A stretch of DNA of 64,000 nt, taken from positions 496,001-560,000 of the forward strand of contig NW_026946363.1 of NCBI RefSeq assembly GCF_035222375.1, in the 5' to 3' direction. The translations under genes and the position numbers were made by a program. This document shows positions 45,918-57,018 of the stretch, in pieces (the first letter of the stretch is position 1; each line of letters starts with the position of its first letter). The stretch comes from Podospora pseudocomata (taxonomy: Eukaryota; Ascomycota; Sordariomycetes; Sordariales; Podosporaceae). The notes under the pieces are model-generated. The model had not been told where the DNA came from, made no database searches, and saw nothing but the letters and a program-made list of their open reading frames with translations.

Positions 45918-46933
45918 AGGATAATTTCATGACAGAGACACAGGATGTCATGTTTTGGAATGGAGTGGGGGATGATATACAAAATTTGGCGGCAGGGGAA
46001 AATGGAGTTCAAAAAAAAAAAACAAAAAAACGAGAATATCACGACTTGAAAGTGTCTTTTTGATATTTGGGTGTTTTTTTTTGTCCGTCATTTAATCAGG
46101 GATTTGGGGGGGCAGGCAGGCAGACTACAACATCGAACAACAACATCAATCATCAGTTGCATGAGATCATTTTTGGGCGTTTTTTGTTGTTTCTTTTCCG
46201 TCATGTTGCAATTTGGTTTGTTTGTTTTATTTTGGTACATTGGGTTCATTTGACTGCTGGTCACAAATATGAGAAGGGGGGGATGTGATGACTTGATGCC
46301 GGTTATGCCTTGCAGATTTGGAGGAGAGGTGGTGGATAGTAGAGGTGATTTTGATACCCCTGGGTTTTGATGGAGGAAGAGAGAAGAGAGCGGTGGGGGG
46401 AGGGGGGAAACTGTAGTTGAAGTTGTTGAACAGATTAAAATCAAATTTTAAGGATTTTGACAAATATGGCTGTTGCTTGTGATGAATCAAGTGGTGTTTA
46501 CCGAGGCTGAGAAGGAGCGAGGTATGTGATCCCCTTTCTGCAACAACAGCTTACGTTCCAACTTTTATTTTCTAGGCCAACTTGATCTAAGCTTGGAACT
46601 TGAGAGGAAATGGATTCAAGTAGGGCTGTCTGTCCTTGAAGAATTCAATCAAGGGCTGAAGAAGGGCATGAATGAAAAAGGGCTAAAGTGCTTGCATACA
46701 CACCTAGAGGCTCCCAGCTCCCAATAAAAAGGGGGCACGTGCCTCCCTTTCTTTTCTCGCCTTTCACCCACCCATCGAGTTGATTCTCGTACCTTGCATC
46801 CACTGGCTCGTCCCTGACATTTCTGTCTCGGAAAATTCCACCCATTCCCCGGATCTTCGAGAGAAAAAGAAGAAATTAGATATTCCCGGCGGGATGGTTC
46901 CAGCGGAGAAAGGGAGCCGGCCTCATGTAGGCA

Positions 46934-47081
46934 CCCTTACCACAAAATAACCGAGACACTAAAGTAGGTAATATGCCTTAAAGGATAATCCATATGCCTT
47001 TAAAAATAGTTTGTAGGCCTACAAACTATCCTTCAAGGAATGTTTACCTGCTTTCGTGTGTCAACTATTTTGTGGTGAGGG
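46934..47081. mobile_element. MITE-like foldback element, about 148 bp
   Basis: The outer ends are inverted copies: left CCCTTACCACAAAATA (46934-46949) and right TATTTTGTGGTGAGGG (47066-47081). They pair at 15 of 16 positions. Further pairing continues inward (AGTAGGTAA against its partner in 47044-47052). The centre is a perfect 24-bp palindrome at 47006-47029 built on AGGCCT. The left arm also contains an internal near-duplicate around 46972-47005 (TATGCCTT twice). No transposase is encoded. A TA dinucleotide sits close outside each end, so a TA target site is possible but not proven. Confidence 0.6.
47006..47029. repeat. Perfect 24-bp palindrome at the centre of the foldback element
   Basis: Two 12-bp halves, ATAGTTTGTAGG and its reverse complement, with no spacer. 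Such a sequence would form a cruciform or hairpin at the core of the longer inverted repeat. Confidence 0.92.
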
Positions 47082-47704
47082 AGGTAAGGTACCAAATGTA
47101 GGGAGAGAGACGCTTCGCTTGACTTCAATGGACAATTCCACTCCATCAACAACGCCGTTGCTGTGCTCCCCTAACCACAACTTGAAGTGCCACGATGATG
47201 CATAACCTCTCAAGTCAAGTGAAGTCACCCTCCTGCCAATCCACTCATTTGCAAAGAAGAAAAAACCACATATCATTCATTAAAATTTCAAACTCCTCAA
47301 CTCAAAACTACTCCCTCATACGGTACGGTACCTGGTACAAATTTACCACATTGCTTTGTTATTTCTCTCTTCCCCCTCCTCCTCACATTCTACACTTCCC
47401 CCCACGTCCCCTTGCCCCAAAAAGTGCAATGTCATCGCTGATGTTGAAAATGCCTCCTCCGAATTTATCTCAAGTCTTTTTCCTCTCTTTGTTTTACGGT
47501 AAAAATAACGCTCAAAAATTGACATGATTATTTTTCCTCGCGCCTTTCCTTTGTCGTGCTGGCCGGTTGGTGACTTTGCTGTGTCTGATTCTCGTCTTGT
47601 ATCTTGCATAGGGGTTAAGAGTGTTATAAAATGATAATGGCGATGACGAGCACCCCTTTTGAGAAAAATCACAGCTTGGAGAGAAAATGGAGGAGGCCGC
47701 GCCC

Positions 47705-48526
47705 CTACTGGGTCTTGAAGAGGAGGATGGCGCAGTGACCGAGGTAGAAGTAGATGAAGTGCTTGGTTTCTACGGGGTGCTGTTAGTGACGCTGTTGCTT
47801 GTTGAGTGAAACCCAGGGGTAAGCTTACCGTGGGTCACGAAGCTGCCAAAGTGGCGGCCTACGATGCAGTGCCAGGTAGGTCCCTTTCTTTCATCAAACT
47901 GTTACACACGATGGCGTGTTAGCTGATCTGGTCTTAAATGAAATGTGTCGTGGGCGTCATACTGTTCTCTTGATGTGCTGGGCGATATCCTGAAGATGAG
48001 GTTAGCTTCTGCTTGCTGCTAAAAATGGGGCTTAGGTTTGGTGTGGAATCTGCTTGCTGTCCGAACGCATCACATGCAGAATTTCCCATCCTTGGTCCGC
48101 TGACCTTCTCAACGGAGTACTTGGCCATGGCCTCCTGGGCTGTAAATAATGTCAGTCACACATCCCATTGCCGTCCTCCGAGTGGGGCCAGGATCCCGCG
48201 GGTTTTGTGACCCCTACATACCGACTTCAATGACCTCCTGTTGTAATTCTTCGGACTAGAAAGAGGGGTATCGTGTTAGCAGCTCGATCTGCTCGCCGAG
48301 AACGGAACAATTCGGTGGAAGATCGGTTGGTTCGTCATACCATGTCGGCGCTCTTGATCTGGGCTGTCACACGCGTATATTCTTAGCACTCCGTTCCAAC
48401 CCAGGCGGAGATGGGGAGGTCTGGTGAGGTACACCGGGCCTAGAACGAGACGAACTCACCATCAAGCTTCTCCCTCGCGACAGGGGATGTGTTCCCAGCA
48501 GCGGGCTTGGTGTCGTCTCCTGCCAT
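47705..48526 (-). CDS. Dynein light chain LC8
   Basis: Seven small exons: 48526..48460, 48363..48341, 48255..48222, 48139..48105, 47989..47963, 47898..47829 and 47769..47705. Every junction is in phase and gives 106 aa. The product reads as LC8 almost throughout: [54 protein letters not shown] and [21 protein letters not shown]8 is a dimeric hub that binds short linear motifs and is part of cytoplasmic dynein, so it acts in nuclear positioning and vesicle transport in hyphae. An N-terminal extension of about 20 Ala/Pro/Thr-rich residues precedes the conserved part, absent from animal LC8 (89 aa). Intron lengths are mostly 57-100 nt. Six introns in 106 codons is unusually dense. Confidence 0.95.
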
Positions 48527-49450
48527 TATGATTGTCTATCTCAAAAAGGTGAAACGAGGTAAGTGTGGTTGGATAGTCGACGGATAAAGAAAGCCACGGT
48601 CTGGTCAGCAATTAGTACGGTGGCGTGAAGAAGGCAAACAGTACGGTAAGCTTGGTGATGTTCGGTGTGGGTTGTTGAATTGCCGCCAACAAGCGACAGA
48701 CGCTCCTCCTGGCAAAGCACGCGGTTACGAGATGGAGGGGATCGAATGGGGGCCCAACGTACCGGTACGCGCAAACAATGGGGTGCAGGTGTTGGTAATC
48801 GATAGCTCAAAGCTCCCGGTGCCGGCGGTGCAGGTTCGGCCGTGCAGGTGGAAATGTGAGAGGGCTTGTTGTTGAGCTATCAACTATGGAAGTTGGCGTC
48901 AGGTCACAAAATAAAGGGTGGAGTGCGGAGAAGAGGCAAACAAGTGACGATGGAAGTCGTGTCTGGTTTGTTATTTTGCTACTGGACAGAAGCCTTGCAA
49001 CAGGACAAATCATTGGCGTCCGCAGTGAGGCGGTCGACGGGGAAGGGAAGGACTGGGGCCCATCACTCACCTGGGGTAATCGATGTAGCGATACCGAGCT
49101 GATATGTGGAAGTGTCGGCAGAGTCAAGGTATCCGGGACTTTGGAGCTTGAGCCCACTGGTGCAGTGGAGCTTCAGCGGAGGCTCTCCGATAAGATAACG
49201 AAAAGCCGGTGTGGGTGGGGCAAAGCTTAAAATTTAATTGGGGCCAGTGCGGAAAAAAATCTTAGACCTTCTCCTCTTCCTTCGACTGAAGCCAAAAACT
49301 ACATCACCCACCACAGAGTTGTCGCTTTGTTCCGCGGTACTCTGGTTCCAATGATTACACGGTAGCAACTGCTCTAATCAACTGCCCGCGGCAGACCGGA
49401 AGGAGCAAGCAGCAACATCGCCAATCATCGTCATCGTCATCGCCATCACA
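48527..49450. promoter_or_regulatory. Divergent promoter region of LC8 and MRD1
   Basis: About 0.9 kb between the two start codons. Frame 48856-49230 (+) has no recognisable features. The final 60 bp before MRD1 is ATC/CAT-rich leader sequence. Confidence 0.5.
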
Positions 49451-52196
49451 ATGGAGTCGTCAAGAATCTTCGTCAAGAACCTACCGCCGTCCATCTCCGA
49501 GGCTGACTTTCGCAAACACTTCTCGCTTCAGGGACGAGAGGTCACCGATGTCAAGCTCATCCCCAACCGCCGCATCGGGTTTGTTGGTTACAAGTCTCAT
49601 GAAGATGCATCCAAAGCCGTAAAGTACTTCAACAAGTCCTTTATTCGCATGTCCAGGATCGGCGTCGATCTGGCCAAACCTGTAAGGACATCCTGATCCC
49701 ACCGTTCGACAAGGCCAACCAACTAATTGTCGTGCATCTAGATTGAAGCCGCCATCCCAAGATCAGCCACACAAGCTGCTCATGTCCCGAGCCGTGATGC
49801 AGCCAAGGCAAGCTCTCTCGTCAAGTCTGACGCAGAGCCAAGCGAGGATGACCCTAGCTCAAAGAAGAGGAAGCGGGACGTCGTTGACGAGGCTGACCCC
49901 AAGCTTCAGGAGTTTCTTGAGGTCATGGGTCATCCCACCAAGAAGGCTAAGGACGGAGAAGCCCTAGGGAGTAGCGCATTTGAGTCAGAAGCGGCCGATG
50001 CTATCCCCTCGGCTCTCATCGAGGGTGGTGAGAGTGACGATGAGTACGAGGACATCCCAGTGAGGCCCAAACGGCCAATCGAGGAGGCACCTACCTCGGC
50101 TCTACCTGTTGCCACCCCTGTCGCAGCTATCATCCCCCCCGCACCATCCCAACCAGCCGAGGACGCTGCAAGGGAAGTGCCGCAGGTACCCGCTGAAGCC
50201 ACTGATGATGACTGGCTTCGGTCGAGAACGAACCGTCTGCTGGACCTTGTGGACCCGGATGACCCCGGGTTTCCCGCACAGTCTGCTGGTGCAATGCCTG
50301 CCACCACTCAAACACTTCTGCCAGAGGCCCAAGTCCAAGAAACCCAGGAACCGGGTCTTGCTGCCGGGTCTGGTGAGAAACCTGTTGTGGCTCGCACACC
50401 TGAGGATGCCGTGAAATTGATCCAGAAGACAGCTCGTCTGTTTTTGCGGAATCTCAGCTACACGGTAACGGAGGACAATGTGAGGGACCACTTTAGCCAG
50501 TTTGGCGAACTTGAAGAGGTAAGCTTGACATGATTCCTGTTTCCTTCGCTCCTTGCAGTCGCCTTTTCATGATGAACCCCTGATAGGGACATCTTATGCA
50601 AAGCATATGATGAGAACCTGGGCTCGGTATTTTAGTAGATGCTTCGAGATTCTGAAAAAAAGGCCCGATTGTTGTCCTGCTGTTTCGCCTCTAGTGACAC
50701 TCGACTCTCGCTAACTCTGGCAGGTTCATGTTCCGCTGGATAATCAGGGCCAAAGCAAAGGCTTTGCTATGATTCGTTATGCCAGTCCTGAGGCGGCGCT
50801 TTCCGCATTCCAGACAGACGGCACCGTCTTTCAGGGCCGCATCATCCACATCCTTCCCGCTGCTGCCAAAAGGGAGAACAAGCTTGATGAATACGCAATC
50901 TCGAAGCTCCCTTTGAAGAAGCAACAGCTGCTCAAGAAGAAGGCTGAAGCTGCCTCCAGTACCTTCAACTGGAATTCGCTTTTTATGAGCCAAGATGCTG
51001 TCAACACCGCCGTAGCTGAACGCCTGGGTGTGTCCAAGCATGAGCTCCTGGACCCAACCGACGCGTCTGCCGCTGTGAAACAGGCAATCGCTGAGACCAC
51101 CGTCATCCAGGAGGCCAAGGCTTACTTTGCAACTCATGGTGTGAACATCGAGGCCTTTAAGTCTCAGCAGCGAGGTGACACGTCAATTCTGGTCAAGAAC
51201 ATCAAGAACGCCACCATCGAGGAGATCAGAACCCTCTTCGAGGAGCATGGCTCCGTCCTCCGTGTGCTTATGCCCCCAAGCGGGACGATTGCCATTGTCC
51301 AGTTCGCGCAACCAGCACACTGCAGGGCAGCTTTCGCCAAGAAAGCATACTCTAGATTCAAGGACGGCGTGCTGTACCTCGAGAAAGGCCCGAAAGGGCT
51401 CTTCGTCGACAATCTGGCCCAGCCCGCAGATCGTCCTGCTGGTGTTCAGAAGGTGTCAGCTTCTTACCTGCTGGAACGCGATGACGGTGAGGATCAGCCA
51501 GAGACGGCCTCTCTATTCGTCCGCAACCTGAACTTCTCCACCACCACCGAAGGATTAACAAATGCATTCAAGCCCTTGGATGGATTTGTGAGTGCGCAGG
51601 TGAAGACCAAGGCCGATCCCAAGAAACCAGGTCAGGTGTTGAGCATGGGCTTTGGCTTCTGCGCCTTCAGGACCAAGGAGCAGGCCCAGGCTGCACGAAA
51701 GGCTATGGATGGCCATGTGCTTGACGGACACAAGCTTCTGGTCAAGGCTTCCCACAGGGGTCTGGACGCGGCCGAAGAGAGGAGGCGGGAGGATCTGGCC
51801 AAGAAGGCGAATGCTCAACGCACAAAGGTGGTCATCAAGAACCTTCCGTTCGAAGCGTCCAAGAAGGATGTGCGCGCACTCTTCAGCAACTATGGAAAGC
51901 TGGTTGCTCTCCGTATTCCCAAGAAGTTCAACCACTCTTCGCGTGGCTTTGCTTTTGCCGAGTTCTCCACAGGCAAGGAGGCGCTCAACGCGATCACTGC
52001 ACTCAAAGACACGCATTTTCTCGGGAGAAGACTTGTGCTTGACTTTGCTGAAGCTGAGGAGCTTGATGCCGAGGAACAGATCGAGGCCATGGAGAAGAAG
52101 ATGCGTGGCCAGGTTAGCAAGGTTGCCCTTCAGCAACTCACTGGGACAGGGAGGAGCAAGGTCAATTTTGGAGATAATCCCGAAGACGAGGCATGA
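49451..52196 (+). CDS. MRD1: Mrd1, multiple-RRM pre-rRNA processing factor
   Basis: Exons 49451..49681, 49742..50518 and 50724..52196 give 826 aa, a normal length for Mrd1. Five RRM domains are visible with their RNP motifs. RRM1 is at about residues 4-77 (SRIFVKNLPPSISEADFRKH). RRM2, at about 308-385, has its centre split by the second intron (LFLRNLSYTV and GFAMIRY). RRM3 is at about 489-560 (SILVKNIKNATIEEI), RRM4 at about 598-680 (LFVRNLNFSTTTEGL) and RRM5 at about 703-780 (KVVIKNLPFEASKKD, GFAFAEF). An acidic linker separates RRM1 from RRM2. Mrd1 (RBM19 in animals) binds the 35S pre-rRNA and U3 snoRNA region and is needed for the A0-A2 cleavages in the 90S pre-ribosome in the nucleolus. 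The identification is firm. Confidence 0.95.
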
Positions 52197-52989
52197 GAGT
52201 GTAATGAATAAAATTAATGTTGACGGTCACCTCACTGAGGGACGACGGATGGAATGTCTCAAAATCTCAACGGTCCCCCCCCCCTTGCCAAGAAGTGTGT
52301 TTGCCCCTGTCAGCTCTCGTTGAAGAAAACCCCACCCTTGTCTTGACAAACTTGCTTTCTCTGTCTCGCACGTTGCTCACAGGCTTGGCCGTTGCGTCTG
52401 ATCGATCTGTTGCTGTGTAGGGCTAATTTTGTTCTCATTCCGAAAATGAGCCCCTTCATCGGCCTCCCTCCCCCACGGTCCCGAGGGGTGGCGCCAACCG
52501 AAAGAGGGCACGGTGCAGGTCAGATTCGAGCCGTATGTTTCCACGACGGCCTAGTGCCCTTGCGTGCCAGTATTGGCACCCATCTTGAATGCAGCCCAGG
52601 ACGGCTGACCCAGACCCAACTCGCTGCTTGTTTGACCCTGAAGGGGTATCCATCGCCCTAGACAATGATGGGGTGCAGCAATAATCTGAAGCGAAGAACG
52701 GCGGGATAGGCTCAGTTGATCCTCGCTTTATGCAGCATCGTCAGAGACAGGGACGATGTCGAGCCCTCTTATAAGCTATGCCGCCCCCTCTTCATGCCTG
52801 TCTCTTTTGCTATGACATACCTTATATGTGATTCTGGCCCGCATCCTGATGAACAACCATTCCACTCAGGATTCCTTCCTCTTTCATTCGTTCTCGTCAG
52901 CGTTCCTGAACTGAACAAGAGTGTTTGCCACCTGGGAGAGGTTTAGGTTTCTACACATTGTTCCCAGGTCTCATCCTCGGAGCTGAGCA
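52197..52989. promoter_or_regulatory. Upstream region of the AbaA-type gene
   Basis: About 0.8 kb between MRD1 and the TEA gene. Two copies of CATTCC, which fits the AbaA recognition sequence CATTCY known from Aspergillus, occur at 52436-52441 and 52858-52863. Such a hexamer is expected by chance every few kilobases, so this is only suggestive of autoregulation. No other gene is seen. Confidence 0.4.
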
Positions 52990-55900
52990 ATGAGGCTTCC
53001 AGTCCTTCCCTCACAATGCTATTCTACGTCGCCCGACGATGAGGTTGAGGGTCGCCATGGAACCTCGGCTTCACGACAGCCGCTTCGAGAGTCGACCGGG
53101 AATGCTCAATACTCACACATGGCCTGGTACTCGGAACAGATTCGCCAGCTGGGTGCTGCCAGCGGTCTTGCTTCCATGTCTCCATCAATACCAACTCCGC
53201 CTATTGTACCGACGCAGTCCTTTGGCCCAGACTATGGCTCATCAACATCGTCGGTCTACGGCAGACAGCAACAGCGGCATCACTACCAGGGGCACCGGGT
53301 AACCAATTTCAGGAGAAGGCAATTCGAAGAGAACCCGTTGATTCCGCTGCTCCCGGCAGCCTTTCAGAACTACAGGAAGAAGCAGGCCGACAAGACAGAC
53401 CAGAAGTGGACCGATGTGTTGGAATGGGGCTTCATTGACGGTAAGTCCTATCTTCAACACGAGCAGTGTCTAGTTTTGTTTGCTAAGAGGTTGTCATCAG
53501 CGCTGCTGCTTATCCCCCAGATGAAGCGCAAGAAATATACCATGAAGCAGACACAGTTTGGGCGGAACATGCTGATCGGGGAGTATCTTTGGATCTACTA
53601 CCTGCAGACCTTACCGTCAGGGACCGAGGCAGAATGCAACCTCGTGAGGCACCGAAAGCAAGTGTCGAGCCACATCCAAGTGCTCAAACAGTTCTTCGCA
53701 AATCACCGTTGTTGTAAGTTGCACGTTCCCATTCTCCCACGTGACGGATCCCTTTGTTCGGTGCGGAAGTGCTTGCATAACCGCTAGAAGAAGCAAACAG
53801 CTGACAATGGCGGCCCCCTTGGCTCATCCCTACAGTCCACTTTTTCTTCAACAGCCGCAACGATGAAAAGGACAAGGACAGCATCGAGACGATTTCCCTG
53901 AAGAACAACCCCGTCTTGATTGCCCTGTCCGAAGACCGGCTCCCTGACGAACGGCCAAACTACGAGTACTTTGCCGACATCCTTGCATTGAATGAACTGG
54001 TGACTGTCCGACCCAAACGATGCTGGATTTTTGTGTCACACCAGGGCGTTTCGGTGAGGGAAGATGGATCTGGCTTTCTCCCTTCCACTGGCGACAAGCT
54101 CGATGAGAACGAGTATCCCCACCTCGCGCGCAACCTCGAGAGGGAGACGTGGCTCAAGGAAGAGCAGCAGATCTTCAAGGGCGCTCTGCTTCACGAGTTC
54201 ACCAAGGAGATGCAGCAGATTGAGTCGACCAGCGTTAACGACCTCGGGCGGAAATGGGAGACTTCGTTTCCGGAACTGCATCAGAGACTACAGGGCATCT
54301 GCGATTCGACCACAGATCAGCGGTGCACCATTCTGCACATGAATGTCACCCTCGAGCTCAAGGAGAAGCGGCGGTTTCCAAGCCAGTCGGAGCTCAACTC
54401 CTGGGTGGAAATCAACATTGAGCAGCCACGTCTACTGAGCCATCGGTGGAAGGTGCACACGCGCTTGGTGAGGCCAGCGGAGCTGAGCTACTCACACGAG
54501 AGCGCGAGCCCTGAGACCATGTACGAGACTTCAGCAGAGATCGCTATCCAATATCAGCACCGCCCAGGGTGTGAAGGTCCTCGGCCTGATGGGCGGGCTC
54601 ACTGTGACTGCATCGCTCAGCGACGTCACCGTGACTCTGTCACTGTCCCCTTTCCAGCTGATATCTGGGCCAGCACACTGACGAACTGTGCTGAATATCC
54701 AGCCCATTCCTTCAGCGACGCCGGCAAGAATGGAAAGCGAAGCAAGGACCTCAACGTCAAGGTCGAGGAGGAGGGCGAGGAAGGAGGCAAGCCCACCCGC
54801 CGAAGCAAGCCGCTCACACAGATGGATCTTGTGCCCAAGATTGCCATGATGCAGGAGATCTGGTCATGTCCCCCTGATGCCCCACACTATGGCCCCGAGC
54901 CTCAAGGGAACGGCTCAAGATCCCAGCGATGGACTCGACGAGCAGTGATTGTATGGACTTTCAAGACGATCCACAGCGATGTAGATGGCAAACTCAACAC
55001 CGCGCAGAGCGGCAGGACAGAGTGGCGCTATCTTACCATCCTCGACCCAATGAGCGAGGAGCACCAACAAAAGGCCATCATCAGTGGCAGCAGGAAGAAC
55101 TCTGCTGTGTCTGACTATGCGGATGGATATTCATCCAACCACGTCCGTCCTGTCTCCCGGGATGTGGTCATGTCCCCCAGTCCCACATACCAGCAGCACT
55201 TGACCGCGAGCATGAGCGAGAACTTTTCGTCAGCATGGGATACTCCCACCGGGCTCAACCCCCTTTCCACGTCAGCCGCGCAAGCCTATAGCGCTCATCT
55301 CATGGCGCCCAGTCAGTCCCATGTGTCAGCCATGCCCGGCTACAGCCCCCTCGACAGCTTCAGCAGCCACGGCGGTCTCGCCACCCCTCCCCCAAGTGCA
55401 TCCCTCACCACATCTTTCACTCACAACTTTGACACCACATCTACCCAACCTGACCTCATGCCAAATTACATGTCCCCCCACTCCGTCACCACAACAACTG
55501 CCGGACTGGACACCGACTCGGCACTCAACACCCTCGCCGCCGTGGCAGACCCCTTCCTCACAAACGGCAACTCCTCCTTTGGGTATGACCAATCCCACTG
55601 GTCAACCTCCAATACCTTGACCGGCTCGAGTAACGTCTGGTCCCAGCCTTATCAATCAGCAGCATCAACATACACCCACTCCCCCTTGGCCCCCTGGCCA
55701 AACCACACCCAACCCACCCCATCCCACAGGGGAAGTATCTATGATAAAACCCACAGCCATGTGCAATCCCAGCCCTGGATCTCCACCGCTGTTGCGGGGG
55801 GTGTCACCACCACAGCCGACGACCACGACCTCTGGACCCCAGCCACGTCCACGCACGCTCCCTTAACGACCACCGCGCCGGCTTTGGGTCCTGATCCCAT

Positions 55901-56291
55901 CACAGCTGGGCAGCATGAATCTCAGGACACGACGGACTGGAACCAGGTTACTACTGGTAACGGCACCAACGGCAACTCCCAGGAGACAGGGGAGGAGGAA
56001 CTGGGGCAGAACTGGGAGGAGATTTTGCCGCCTATTCCGCTCAACTTGACTGCCCCGGGCACTCAGCCCGAGGCGGTAAACTCTCCGACGACGGCAGGGG
56101 ATACAGCGGCGCAGAGGTTGGAGAAGGCCGCTGCTGCTATGGAGATGCCGGTGATGGGTGGCCATACCAACGGCAATGGGGCGGTGGTTGGTGAAGAGAG
56201 GAAGAGCCTGAAGAGGAGACATGAGGAGGGGGATGAGGGGGGGGATTTGGATTCGGGTGAGTGGAGGAGGAAGAGTTTTAGGCAGTGTTGA
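52990..56291 (+). CDS. abaA: AbaA-type TEA/ATTS transcription factor
   Basis: Exons 52990..53440, 53501..53713 and 53836..56291 give 1039 aa. The TEA domain spans about residues 134-212 across the first intron (KWTDVLEWGFID joined to ALLLIPQMKRKKY) and ends with the DNA-recognition helix RKQVSSHIQVLKQFF. The domain contains a long loop (YLQTLPSGTEAECNLVRH) of the type found in Sordariomycete AbaA proteins. A large second conserved region (about residues 215-490) resembles the partner-binding part of TEAD proteins, and the last 500 residues are Ser/Thr/Pro/Asn-rich. In Aspergillus AbaA acts after BrlA to shape conidium-bearing phialides; in other species it is needed for asexual sporulation. 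The start at 52990 is the first Met in the first exon, and further 5' exons cannot be excluded. The final 300 bp is G-rich. Confidence 0.9.
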
Positions 56292-57018
56292 TTTTTCTTT
56301 TATTTGATTTTTTTTCAGCCTTCTTCGTGTTAGTTATTTTTTTTTTTTTTTTTGGTCCGGTTGGCTGGTTGGCTGATTATTCTCTGGCGTTCCCGCTTTG
56401 ATCCTGGGCGGTCCTTTTTCCTCTTTTATTTTTCTCTGGGAACTTGGCCCCTTGGCTATGCTTTTTACTATCTTCAGGGGACGACATACCTTACCTTTTT
56501 CACGTCTAATGATGGGTCATCTTATTACCTAAAGCTATATCATGTATCATGATGAACGAAGAAGCGAAGCAAGTTGGGATAAGTAATTAGCTCACGTATT
56601 ATCGCCTTGCCCCCAGACCCTTCTAAGGGTATTAATGGGGGCGGATGATGATAATGAAATCATAAAAAAAAAAAAAACCAATACCTCATAAGTGACAACC
56701 CTGCACGGTGATATATGATCAACCTTGTGTATTCAATCTTGTCCTCAATTTTTAACTGAATTCCAATCCCATAACTCCACCTAATGCGATGCAATCAATG
56801 CAATTTACCCTCCCAAATACCTTGGCAAAAGAAAAATTTCGATAACTAAACTAGGAAAGAAAAAGACAAAAGAGAGTAATGGTATATCCTCCATAAGCCA
56901 TATCCCATCCTTCATGACATAATTCCATCAAAGCTGTTGCGTGTGCGTGTGCTCATTCTTTTTATATGTCCAAAAGGTTTCACCCAAAAAACAAAAAAAA
57001 AAAAGGGGGGGGGGGGAG
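56292..57018. other. Convergent intergenic region
   Basis: A/T-rich 3' sequence between the AbaA-type gene (+) and the LPMO-like gene (-). T runs at 56337-56353 and A runs at 56664-56677 and 56992-57003 are typical of 3' UTRs and poly(A) sites. No gene. Confidence 0.5.

Larger units (their letters stand above)
45918..47704. other. Convergent intergenic region holding a foldback element
   Basis: Between the 3' ends of the ELL-like gene (+) and LC8 (-). It is A/T-richer than the surroundings, with A and T homopolymer runs near 46009-46030 and 46074-46083. A 148-bp inverted-repeat element lies at 46934-47081. No gene is supported. Confidence 0.55.
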
